Position numbers and translations under genes: made by a program
Assembly (NCBI GenBank): GCA_023333565.1
Contig: JAJKFH010001359.1
Span: 682,001 to 746,000, forward strand
Length of the DNA stretch: 64,000 nt
From: Puffinus mauretanicus
Taxonomy: Eukaryota; Chordata; Aves; Procellariiformes; Procellariidae
Reading direction: 5' to 3'
The notes under the pieces: model-generated
What the model was told of the DNA's origin: nothing
Seen by the model: the letters and a program-made list of their open reading frames with translations, nothing else
The model's database searches: none
In this document: in pieces, positions 27,564 to 39,616 of the stretch
Layout: each line of letters starts with the position of its first letter
Position numbering within the stretch: the stretch's first letter is position 1

Positions 27564-28173
27564 TCATAGAATCATAGAATAGTTTGGGTTGGAAAGAACC
27601 TTTAAAGGTCATCTAGTCCAACCCATTTGCAAGGAGCAGGGACATCTTCAACTAGATCAGGTTGCTCAGAGCCCCGTCCAACCTGACCTTGAATGTTGCC
27701 AGGGATGGGGCATCTACCACCTCTCTGGGCAACCTGTTCCAGTGTTTCACTGCCTTCATTGTAAACAAATTCTTCCTTAGATCTAGTCTAAATCTACCCT
27801 CTTTTAGTTTAAGCAATTCCCTCTTGTCCTTTTGCAACAGGCCCTGCTAAAAAGTTTGCTGCCATCTTTCTTATAAGCCCCCTTTAAGTACTGAAAGGCT
27901 GCAATAAGGTCTCCCCGAAGCCTTCTCTTCTCCAGGCTGAATAACCCCAACTCTCTCAGCCTTTCTTCATAGGAGAGGCGTTCCACCCCCCTGATCATTT
28001 TTGTGACCCTCGTCTGGACCTGCTTCAACAGGTCCATGTTTTTCTTGTGCTGAGGGCTCCAGAGCTGGACGCAGTACTGCAGGTGGGGTCTCACCAGAGC
28101 AGAGTAGAGGGGCAGAATCACTTCCCTTGACCTGTTGGCCACACTGCTTTTGATGCAGCCCAGGATACAGTTG
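27564..28173 (-). mobile_element. CR1-b LINE, 5'-truncated, minus strand
   Basis: The plus strand begins with tcatagaatcatagaat, the reverse complement of the CR1 tail, followed by agtttgggttggaaagaacctttaaaggtc. The element runs to about 28173, where homology stops after gatacagttg. It keeps the 3' UTR and the C-terminal 150 or so codons of ORF2. It is the same CR1 type as CR1-a, -c and -f, judged by the 3' UTR. Confidence 0.95.
27652..28142 (-). pseudogene. CR1 ORF2 C-terminal remnant in CR1-b
   Basis: Two overlapping minus-strand frames, 27804-28142 and 27652-27837, together give the CR1 ORF2 C-terminus: [54 protein letters not shown] and then KHWNRLPREVVDAPSLATFK. The frames are separated by a small frameshift near the overlap. 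Catalytic RT motifs lie upstream and are lost by truncation. Confidence 0.9.
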
Positions 28174-30019
28174 TGACAGGGATTATATCTTTATAGTTTT
28201 TAGTGTTTTTACTTACTGGAATAAATGTGATTTACTGAAACCAGGGATCTACTATTTGTTCCGAAAATGTATGCATTGCTCTGGTTTGAAGTAATTCTAT
28301 GACATTAGCTGAAAGAGCCAGAAATATTGCCTAACTTTGGCATGAGGCTCTTATACAAGAAGTTATTAAGCTTAATGGAACTACTTGTGCTCAAACCTGA
28401 ATATATTGAAGTGTATGGTTTGGGGCTGGAGGTCATGAGTTAGACACCAGAGTGAAGCTCTGTTAATGTTATTTTTGGTTATCTTCCATCCTGGAAAAAA
28501 CTTTCCATGAAGAAATTGCTAAAAATAATGTGACATAATTAGTGCTGCCTTGGGAAAAGCAAGTTATTGGCTTGAAATTTCTTTGTAGAAGTGTTAACAC
28601 TTTTTTTTTGTCAAAAAAATGAAGACTACAGCAGAAATTCTGTCTTCATTTTAATTTGTCTTTTATATTTTCAATTTTTTTCAATAGACTCTTTACTTGC
28701 TATAAAGCAATTGTTTTTCTTAAAATTGAATATTGTTGATTTTGTGTGGATTTAATAAATATAAAATTCCCTGTACCTGGAGGGTTTTGTGAAATGCAAC
28801 AAAGTATTTACTTCTCTGTCATTGTTTCCATTGTAAGTATGTAGAATATATTTTAATTTGTTTCTTTGCAAGCTATGTAATGATTTTCCTCTATTTCCTG
28901 TTACTTATGTTATCCATATATAATTTTTTTGTGGAGTTCTTGCATAAAACTATGTCAGTCAGATGTTTTAGAAGTCTTACTTCATTATGTTCTATTGAAG
29001 GGATTTTATTTCTGTGTGCTTTCCAAATTTTAAAAAAGCACAAGAACTACTGATTTACTTGCAATCCTCTGATGTATTGCAAAGAAAAAAGATGAAATGA
29101 AAATCTGCAAAGTGAGTCTTCATTCAACAAAGCACAAGTTTTAAAAATAGAAGTGAAGGGAGTATATTAGTAAGTTTGTATATAAAATTGAAAAGACAGT
29201 GAAGATGCAACAGAGCTAAACTTGTTTATTCAATTAATATATGAAATGTATGAAATATATTCTAAAACCTAGAAAATGGACAACATTTTATGGACTTTGT
29301 ATCGGGCATCTGGATAAATTATACGGTGTAATGAGATACCTTGGGTAATTTTCTGGTTCTTGGTCTTGCACCATACAACTGTTTGCTTAATAGTCATACA
29401 TACATACAACGTAATCACATTACTTATCTTTTCCTAGAGATGAAGTAATTCAGCTGCATTTCTGTGGCTTCTAATTATACCACTGGAATTAGAATTGAAA
29501 TATGAGAGCTGATGGCTGGAAAGAATACTTATGCAGCAGCAGTAGAACAAACAGTAGGAAAAATTAAATTACTTACATTTTTCAATACTGCACTACTATG
29601 GCTAGGCACTGTTTCCCAAGCTTCTTATTTTTAATTAAAAGAGATAAATCAGCATCATTATATTCCATGATTTGTCTTTTCAAGCAAAACTAATAAAATA
29701 GTTGTTGCTTCTACTTATATGATTAATTGAAGGCTGAAAATGACAAGCAGTTTCAGAGAATTAAACAAGCTAAGAGCATCAGAGAATGATAGGAGACAGG
29801 AAAAAGGTCTGATGTTTGTATTAGAAGAGCTCCTGGACGTAGAAAGGGAGTCAAAAGGAAAGGTAGTCCCCATATGTAGCAAACTTCAGTGAATTGAGGA
29901 GAGTTTAGAAAATAGAACTGTTGAATCAGTAAAAGCAATTTGTTACTGTTCATTGTATTGATTCATTCTGAAGCTTTTTCTTTCTGCTGATATTTTGGTT
30001 TGAGGTAATTCCTCCTTAC

Positions 30020-30144
30020 GGTCTGTAAGAAAACGCAGTCTGAGGTTCTAGGAACTTTTTTTGTGATGATGTAGATGCCTTGACTGACCACCAAGTACAC
30101 AGCAGCTGCCAGCTTTTTCTTGTCATCTTGCCAAATGTAGATTC
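30020..30144 (-). CDS. Candidate exon, minus strand, unknown gene
   Basis: A 125-bp block with an excellent acceptor (tttttctccttacccag) and a usable donor (cagacc|gtaagg). Two bases complete a codon, then 41 codons follow, ending in phase 0. The peptide includes IYIWQDDKKKLAAAVYLVVS and GIYIITKKVPRTSD. About two thirds of codons begin with a purine, as in real coding DNA. If the donor is ignored the frame stays open to a TGA near 29966, so it could also be a terminal exon. I do not recognise the protein. Confidence 0.3.
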
Positions 30145-33100
30145 CTGGGTAAGGAGAAAAAGGGAACATTGTTCCTAGAATCCTCAGTTTTTTTCCTTCT
30201 ATGCAATGAAAGAAGGTAGGAAACTTTGGTGGATCTGAAAGAACAGGTCTGAGCTTTATTCCTATGTGAAAAAAGGGCTGAGGGACTGCATACTTTTAGG
30301 ATCTGGCTAAGTAGCAGGGCAAATTTACCTGGACTGGACTGCTTCAGATACCACTGAAAGCTAATGTACTGTCTAAGATGTATAAGGTAGACGGCTATGT
30401 TATGCTGCATGTTATATTACATAGGTGAATAAGAAAGTAAAACTTCCTTTAGAAATGTAATAATTGAATGATTCTAGGACATATTGCGGAAAGAAACTTA
30501 GGATTGTACCCAGTGAAAAGAAAAGGAGAAGCATATCATTGCAATGATTGATTTCATTTTCTGGTGAACAGAAATGTCAAAAAAACCCAAAACCAAAACA
30601 AAAACAACAACCAGACTACAAGGGAGCAAACCATAGGGTCCCTCAAGACCTAGAAATTGGCATGTCTGTCACTGATGTGAAAAGGACAGGTTTGCTTGTA
30701 GGATTGATGCCATGTTCCTATTTCATCTGAGTTCCTATTGCAAAAAGCAGCTGTGTTCCTTTGCTCAGGAGACGTCCCTGAATTGGTCTTTCCCATGAAA
30801 AAAGCTGCCAAAGTTGATCATGTCAAGGAAATTACATACTTATTTTTAACATAATTTAGAAGCAAGTTTGCCCTACTTAATAGACACATAATGATTCCTT
30901 CAAACACTTAGCAAGGTTAGTTTAACTACTAGATGAAATAAAAGACTGTCTGACCAATTTGAATTTTTCAAGTCTGAATGTTGGAGTTGTGTTTGTCCAG
31001 ATCAATTGCTTGGGTTAAAATTACTGTGAAGTACTCATTTTCTGTCCCACATACTTCTGTCTGTTGCTTGCAATGCAAATTTAAATGCTTTCTGTTTAAT
31101 ATAAAATGCTAATCTTCTATTTCTTTACAGATTCATCAACCCACCGTGTTAAATGATTTAGCAATAGAGAGGTAATCTATTGCTTTCAGTGCTGAGCCAG
31201 TGATTTTTGAGAAGTCTTGAAGCTTTTGCTAAATGGTCACTAACTATATATGTCGTCCACATCTGCATATGCTGTGTAATTCCACAGTACACTAGCTACA
31301 TTCCTCAGGTATGTCAGCTATCCATCTCGTACAGTACAAATTCAATCTGCATTGACACTGAAGACTCAACTCGAGACTTGTGGAACTTATCACCATGTAT
31401 TGAACCAATACATTTAAGTAAAAGGGTTTAAAATTTCATTCTTGATCATAGGGTTCAATACAAAAAGGAAAAGCAGATACCAAGGAAGCTCATGTAACTC
31501 TATGTTGTCTGTTATCTGAGGAGAGTGGACAGGCAGAAGGGTCAATGTATACCTTGATTTAAATGGGATATGTTCAGGGCTCTGATGCCTATTTATAGTG
31601 GCATCTAAAGCATTGGATAGCAATAACAGAGAATTCCCATAGTATTATGCGCAATTGAGGGATTTTACAGATTTTTCTTGGCAAAGCACTGTTCAGTTCA
31701 TTCTGTTGTACCCTAGATTAGATATGCCGTGACAATAGAAAATAGCTCTTGTGTTGTTGAAATGCCACACATTTTAATTATCAGGGAAAGTCCGATAACA
31801 GTTTTTCCTGCATTGGTGAAATGTGTCTAGGTGGAGCTTTCCGGTGTGAATAGCTTCAGTAATTGAGAGAAGTTTTGAGTTATCGGTGCATTTGTGTCTC
31901 AGAAATGATTAATGTTCCAACACTGCTTTATTACACTCACATATTTAAAACACCTATGGTTTAGTTTCTATTTGTGTTATATATGTGTGGTTCTCAGAAT
32001 GATGTGGACTTTTTTCTGGAGTCTGAAAGTACAGCTTGTGGACAAGATAGATATTTTATTATCTGTTATTATAAAATGCATAATGAAGACACCCTATTAC
32101 TCAATATAAAATTAATTTCATATGTCTCTTTAAAATTACATAGTAATGTTTAATTATGCACAGCACAGGAATTTCTTGATTCTTATCCATTTCTTATAGC
32201 TGGTTGATCCACAATACTTATCATTTCTTATAATAAATTAAATAATCATATATTTAGAAATTTACTTCCTGTAGTTGGAGGGAAGAATTGTCAGACTTTA
32301 CTGTGGAGTAGTCTAAGAATTTTTTTTAATTAAATTATTATCTAGGTGTACCCATTACTTTCTGACTTGACAATTATTAACGTCTGTGCAGATATACAGA
32401 TTGTCCAGAATAATATTTTTTTGCTTTAAAAAATAAATCTGTTCAACTGAACAGTAGTTTTGATGGGTTTCTTTCTCATGTGTAAAAACAAAGCCAAAGA
32501 AAGCCTGGGATGATGGATTAGGTTATAGTCTCCTTATCTGCAAAGGAAGGATTCTATAAATCCCTCACAGAGTACTATTTTATGAGATCTGTTGTCCCAA
32601 GTCCACTATTGGACTTTGGGGATCCAATAACAGTAATAAAATGGCATTCTGTGTCTGCAGATTACTAAACATAAAGTCCTATAGAGTTAGTGAAACCAAG
32701 CTACAGAGAGCTCAAAGAGCTGCACCCACTGCTGTGCACAATAGTGGGTCTGATTGCACAGGGTCTGATCCTTATTGCTGTTCTTCTTCCCTGCTTTTGC
32801 AGCAGTGTGACATAGTGCTTCTTTGAAAACTTGCATTACTGACTGTGGAAGAAGAATGCAACTTCTAGTGTTATGTTATCTGAAAAGAATAATCTCAAGT
32901 GTCACTAGCACTGCTGCTAGGACATTCCCACTAAACATCCTAGGGATGTTGAGAAGCAGTGTTGGGATATTTCAGACAAGGCCATGTGCAGAAAGTGAGG
33001 AACCACATGTGTCCTCAGTGGGACATTGGGGAAATATGGAAAAAGGCGTCCAACAGCAATGACATACTTCTTTCATTGTCCCCCATTGTCCCCCTGCTGT

Positions 33101-34746
33101 GGACAGAAGGATAGGCAAGGTTGTGACTAAGGCAGCTAAACTGCATTTGCCTGAAGTGTAACGCATGGAGGTGAGTCTTGTTATACCGCCTCAGCTGTAT
33201 AATTCATCTTCCCTCTGAGGTCAACTAGCTTCCAGAAACCCTACTCACTTTTGGACTGAGAACTTTCTGGAGTTCATGGCCATATCAAGTACGATGTACA
33301 CTTTAAATTTGCCACCTTCCATTTCCTTCTGCTCTTCCCTCCTTGTGACCAAAGCAACAATCTGTCCTGGCATTGTGATCTCCCAAAAAATACTGAGGGT
33401 TTTACTCCACTGTTTCCACTTGGTAATTGGTCTGATTTTGGCTGAACATCATAGTTGAGTTCATTGCATTTAATCAGTAGTCTGATAACTATTTTGCAAG
33501 GGTTTGTTTTCCTTCCAAAGAGAAAAGCTGTTCTTATTTATCATGACACTCAAGCTGGTGAAAATTGCTGGGTTCACTACTGTTTGTACCAGCTGAAACT
33601 ATGACTCAGTACTTGCACTTTTAAATGCTATTGAAAAATACAGTTCATTTATAACATGACACAGAATGTCCATAAAGGATAATTATCAAAATGTAGTATT
33701 CTTTTATCCTTCAACTATATTATTGATATGAAATGTGTGGAAAATATCATTTTAAATCATATTTTACAGAGAGTTATCTGATTACCACCAAAAGTCTTTG
33801 CAACAGTTTTTAATTTAGCCTTATGCATTTTTAACATGACAGCTGGAGCACAGCATGCATATGGCATACTAATAGAGAAGGAGGCTAATAGTCAGTTCTA
33901 TCTATCTGTTCTTGCAAAGAAAAGAAACAGGAAATAAGCAAAAATGTTTAAATTGCATGCTGCTGGATAAAAACAACAGACACGGCAAGGCAAACTGAAG
34001 CAGTGTTCAGAGATTACTTCATTATTCAATCTCCGGTTTGTTTTTCAGAGACTAGCTAGCTTTTAAATTTGTTTTCAATTAAACTACTGTAGTGTACATT
34101 GAGAGATCTATCATTTATCTATCAAATAGAAAGTTGTGCTGGAAATGCAGCTTCACTGTAAACTCTATTTTCAGTTGCTCCTCACTTTGCAAACAAGAAG
34201 TCCCCTTGAGTTGAAATTTCCTCTATTTGATCATGACATTTTGGTGTTTGTTTCTGCAAAACTGGGTCTTATTCAGCCTTTTTGAAGCTAGTGTTTAAAA
34301 ACAAACATGCACTAAGTGATTAAGAACATGAAAACAGATGTTTCATTTTGCTATTCATTCATACTGGAAAAAAAGAAGAGAAACAATATAGAGAGCTCAC
34401 TATTTTTAGAGAAAATAAGCTCACAAGCTTTAAAATAATATGTATTCAGCTCCCTCACTCTCTCATGATATTCTCAATGGGATTTTTCTGGTAGGTTTCT
34501 TTTTTCAAACTAAATTTTGAAATGTATGAGGTTTATAGGTGATCTGCTACATGGTATAATTTTTTTGCAGCTATTCTGATGAATAGAGTGGATTCAAAAT
34601 GAGCTCTCAAAACTCAATTCCATCAAAGTTTATTGAACTTCAAAGAAATGTTAAAGACAACACCAGTCTAAAACTATGAGAAAAATAACATGGTTTCTTA
34701 TTGTTCTTCTCTTTTTAAAGGAAAAGGGAGACCTAATGTATAATGC

Positions 34747-34762
34747 AAAAAAAAAAAAAAAA
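34747..34762. repeat. Poly(A) run, 16 nt
   Basis: Sixteen consecutive A. No retrogene body recognised upstream. Confidence 0.85.
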
Positions 34763-37700
34763 TCTTAAGAAATCTCAGTCAACAAAAAGTATTAATTTGG
34801 GGAATGCAGAGTTAAGTTTAATAAAAATTAAGTTTCAATTATGGTCTAAATTTAATATTTATTTTCCTCAATTTTTATTATATAAAATAAGGAAAAGAGT
34901 GATTTGCAGAAACTAATTTTTTATTCAAATTTTACATGGTTATAGCTCTGAGACTCATGAATACTTCTGCCTTGTGATTTCCTCACAAATTCACTAGTTT
35001 TCTAGCATGATTCATTCATCATTTGTTTAGCCTATATTAATCTGCTCTTGGGCAACTGAGTCTGTTTGACCCCATGCACTGGACCTGCATTATGTTCCTG
35101 GCTTCAAACTAGCAAACTGGCCAGCTTTTGACAAGTTTCTTTTTTCTTACTAGAAATAATGATCCCGAACTATATTTGTAAAGTGTCTTTGAAATACACA
35201 GATGAAAAATGTTATATACCATTACATATTATTTATTTTGACTTGTAATAGAGTTCCTTTGCACCACTGTGGAAAACTAGGGGAAAGTCAGATTAAATAG
35301 ATTTGTAGTGCAACATGCTCATTTGTTAAACAAGCCAGCCTCCTGAACATAAATACGTTAAATATCAGTGTCATTAAATACATATCATGGAACTGTTAAG
35401 GGGGATTAAAGAAGAGCAACAATCTTCATCTTACTCTGAATAGCTGCTAATGGTCAATGTGACCTGGACTCAAGTTTTCATTGAAGAAAGTAAGTAAAGA
35501 GAAAATTTTCCCTTTATGGGCTCAAGTTGCCTACTTTAAAGTTAATGACCTCTAATTCAACACTTGATGGTTTAATACATGAGAAATTCAGGCCAAGGTG
35601 GAATACTTTAGTACCTATTGACATTCTGGAGCAGTTTGCTTTCTGACCTTTCATGACAGAATGAGTTCAGCCAGCAAACAAGAGAATGTCAGAATCTGCT
35701 GCAGAAACTGACTGCAATTATGAGACTAGAAAAGGAAACAAATGCCTTAGGCAATATTTTTAGATTGCAGAATGGTGGGCAGATTATGGATACAGTTCTT
35801 AATAGTGAGGTGACATGCAGATACCCTTTTAAAAGGTCATGCCTTCCTGAGTTGGGTGTGGTTTGGTTTGTAATGATGGCAGAGTCTCATATCTGAAGTG
35901 GTTTCCATATGGGATGGGAGGTGTTGCCTGTGTAATATTCCTAGAATACAGAGATCCAAAATAGTATTTCTGGAAACTGGATTGCTGTTTGGCATACTTG
36001 AGAAGGTGTTAAATATGGTTCATAAAATGATGGTAATTTCCGATTTGATGTCTTGATTGACTCTACGTCACGTTTTTTGAACTTGGTCCTCAGCTGGTGC
36101 CAGTTGTTTGTTAACGTAAACCCATTCAATCTGAATCACCTTGTTTATAACTTGCAACATGCCATTTTAAATAGATATTTCGCTATCTTCTGATGTACTT
36201 GTGCTCCTGGTAATTGAAAGAGTTTCATCAAAAAATGCAATGAGGATTTGCTGAAAAGAATTGCACAAATATCCAGAATCTCCATTTGCTTTCTCTTCTC
36301 CATACTCTTTGGGCCTTCTCTAAGCCCTGGAGAAAATCAGTGAATTTGGATCAGGCCTTTCATTGTCCTGTTTCAAAGAGGGTGATGCAGCCACATTTCT
36401 TGTCAGTTGCTGTTCTTGGGAAATCAGAAAAACAAGTGAATGTTCTTTTCTAAATTCAGTGCCCCTTTTATTTGATTTGTGTTCTGAGAAAAAAAAGAAA
36501 AAAGCCTTGTAAGAACTGTAAGAAATTTATCATACGAATGTTGTATCCTTCACAATTTTTCAAGTGCTTTTTATCTTGGTGGTGGTTTAGCAATGTAATA
36601 GAAAATGATGGTGCTCTGACAGCAATTCTGTAGGAATTTTTGTATCACACAATGAGAAATGTGTCCTCTTTGATTTAACTGATACTTGCACAGTAGATTT
36701 GGGTCTGCCTATCATGTGATTAGAAGCTAAATTATTTCTCTTCCAAGTCTTGGTATTGTAGGACAGCTGGGGTTACTCCTGACTGGGAGCTGCCCTGAAG
36801 GACAGTTCCATCATGTGCATCAGCTGCAGTGCCACAGAAGTTCAGTTAAGCAGAATTTTTCACTAAAATAACTTGGACATGCAGAAGGGATCTTGCAAGA
36901 ACAAGATTCACATATACAAAATGATCCCTCATCTCCTTAATTTGCATCAAGTATGCTTTACGCAGTATTCTTCAAGGATGTGAAAGGCAGACCACAGCAC
37001 AGCATCTTCAGTTTCCAGACATAACTGTCAACTTCAGCAGTCATTCCACTGTAGCAACCTCAAACTTATTCACACAGGCAGCAGACACGTGCAAGCTTTT
37101 ACAGTCTATTGAATTTTTAAACAAAATTGGTTTAATGTAATCAACTAAAACAAATCCACAGTACTACCCTAGTGATATGAATAATATCTGAAATCCAGAA
37201 ATAGAATATGTTCAGAAGAGCTGAAATTTCTGATTGTCTTTGAGTGATGTTATATTTATAGAATTAATCTCTGAAAAAGTTAGGGCTTTAGATTTTTGTC
37301 CTTATTTTTTTTTTCCTTAATAGTTTCTATTTCAGAATAAGAAGTCATCTCTGCAGGCAAGGTACTTCTGGAGGATTATTTCACTGATCAGGTCGTTGTA
37401 TGTACTTGACCTTCAGTCCCATGTGACAACATACCTGAAGAATAGACTTAATCCTCTAAAAATGCACTATTTGTTGTGACTAATGCTTTGAATATCACCT
37501 GCCTCCCTGCTTTTCACATCATAAGTAATTCATATGCTTGCTAGGATGAATACATTTAACTCTTATTTTGCAGAATGACAATATAGTCATTATACCTACT
37601 GCAGTTATTTTTGATTCAGCACAATAGTGAGGATTGTCATTTTATGGCAGACAGAATGAAGATAGGGTGAGGAACAAAGTTCTTGAGGTCAGAGGGAGAA

Positions 37701-37854
37701 TCTCCTCGTCTCCTGCTTTATGGTGCCAAAGGAACCGCTAGCACCTAAAGGCAGTTCTCTTACCTGCTCCACATGGGTAAGTCCAACTAACTTTGTGCAG
37801 ATCAATCTGCCTCCTGGGCAAGAGCTTTGAGTACAGGTTCAGCCACAATGGGAA

Positions 37855-37882
37855 ATCATGGAGTAATATTTGGGTTGGAAGG
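37855..37882 (-). mobile_element. Possible minimal CR1 3'-end sliver
   Basis: atcatggagtaatatttgggttggaagg resembles the reverse-complement CR1 3' end seen at 39395 (atcatagaatagtttggattggaagg). Only about 28 bases match, with several differences, so chance resemblance is possible. Confidence 0.25.
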
Positions 37883-39394
37883 CAAATGGCAGCGGAGTTT
37901 TTCTAGCTAGAAAGTTTGCATCATAGATTCTTATTCACAAGGTCATTTTGTCTGTCTCTGTGTGAGTCAAGTGCTGTATCAAGCCAGCTCAGGGGAGAGT
38001 AGATGTCAGAGTTAAAGCTGAATTTCAGAGCCTGGAACACTAAGGCAGTGTGTAATATTTGCTGAGGGACACTGGTGCTTTGATTATACGTCACAGGGGG
38101 GTTATGCATACTGGCAGCCTTGAGGGTTGTGCCACACATCTTCCCCAAACGGGATCTGTGTGCAAAGATTCTGTAAAGGGAAGGATGGCTCCCCAGCTGC
38201 CTATGGACATTAGTCAATAGTTTTAAAGCATTCCTCCCTATCCAGAGTGCAGCGGTGCAGAACAATGTATCAAATCCTCTCGCGCAGAAGAATCTCTCTT
38301 TGGAGGGAAGCGAGTACAGAAATGTGAAAACAAGTGAGCAGTATGAACCGCTGAACATTCCCTGCTACTTCTTAATATCAAAGTATGCAGGTTCTTTTCC
38401 CCTGTGTGTTTCTCCTAAGAGTGTCTGATGCAGAACTAGAATATTTTTTAAAAAAATCAAATGCCAAAATGCTGCAGTGAACAGCTAACTTGCACAACTT
38501 GCTAATGTCTAGAACAAGCACCAAAGAACTTTTAGGGATATTCATGCTTGTATTGCTGTCATCAATATGTTGGTATTGTAATCAACAGGCTCACTATGTC
38601 CCATTAGCTTCTATAAGGCTAAGCCAATTTTGCTGAAGTACGACATATGCCAAATGATAATAGGCTAACAAAGGTAGTATGTTTTTAAGTTTGAAAGGAC
38701 AGAAGGTTTTCTCACGTACTGAATGGCTGCAATGCACAGCTTAGAAGCAAAATGAAAGGTTTTTCTGTCAGTTTGTCTTTGGGATGAGGGAGGAAGAAGA
38801 ACAGAAGGTTATGTTTTATAGGTTGGTTCACTTATTCCTCACTGATCTGGGGAGTCTACACCTGCTCCCTCTATTGCTGACCAGCTAAGGGATCTCGGTG
38901 GAGACAGCTGCAGCCCCCAGTGAAAGGCCCAGGTTCACAAATGTGTTTAGAAGCACAACTCCCTTTGAAACCAATTTAGCTAAAAGGAGTTAAAAATCAA
39001 AATGCTGCTGAAGATGTTGGCTGTACATCTTCACACTTAAATTATTGAACCACATTTGTCTCACTGTGGTCCAGGGTTCTTTTGTCGGCAGTCTGTTCGC
39101 ACCTTAGCCCAGTGGTTAAATATCCTTGCTCACATGTCAAACAGCAGCATACTAATTAAGGGTGGAAATAAAAGTCTGTGGAGTATTGGAAAGGGGAACA
39201 TTAAACTAGAATTCTAACTTTATAAAAGATTGTCTGCACATACAGAACTTCACAGACCATTGAGTTCAGATTACTGCCCCCTGGTGCAGGGTAATCCTGC
39301 AAGATGATGAGTTTTCTGCTAGTTGCTCTAAATTTTCCCAGATTTTACCTAGCATTATTCGCTTTCTTTTCAACATGTGCTAAAAAATATTTTA

Positions 39395-39616
39395 TCATAG
39401 AATAGTTTGGATTGGAAGGGACCTTTGAAGGTCATCCAGACCAACCCCCTTGCCATAAGCAGGGACATTTTCAACTAGATCAGGTTGCTCAGAGCGCCAT
39501 CCAACCTGACCTTGAATGTTTCCAGGGATGGGGCATCTACCACCTCTCTGGGCAACCTGTGCCAGTGTTTCACCACCTTCATTGTAAAAAATTTCTTCCT
39601 TATATCTAGTCTAAAT
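39395..39616 (-). mobile_element. CR1-c LINE fragment, minus strand
   Basis: Plus strand tcatagaatagtttggattggaagggacctttgaaggtcatcc through gggatggggcatctaccacctctctgggcaacctg to atatctagtctaaat. About 220 bp of CR1 3' end, colinear with CR1-b and truncated inside the ORF2 C-terminus at about 39616. The terminal octamer repeat is shortened to a single unit. Confidence 0.93.

Larger units (their letters stand above)
28174..39394. other. AT-rich stretch without recognisable elements
   Basis: About 11 kb with no repeat that I can name apart from a poly(A) run at 34747-34762, a possible sliver of CR1 at 37855-37882, and a candidate exon at 30020-30144. A 145-codon minus-strand open frame at 37921-38358 has no supporting motif. 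Confidence 0.55.

Noticed and set aside
37764..37813. 50-bp minus-strand block with near-ideal acceptor and donor
   Set aside because: Two frames are open, the length is too short to judge, and phase does not connect to other candidates.
37921..38358. 145-codon minus-strand open frame
   Set aside because: It has no motif, no convincing splice sites and competing open frames on the plus strand. The CpG content is mildly interesting but not enough for a call.
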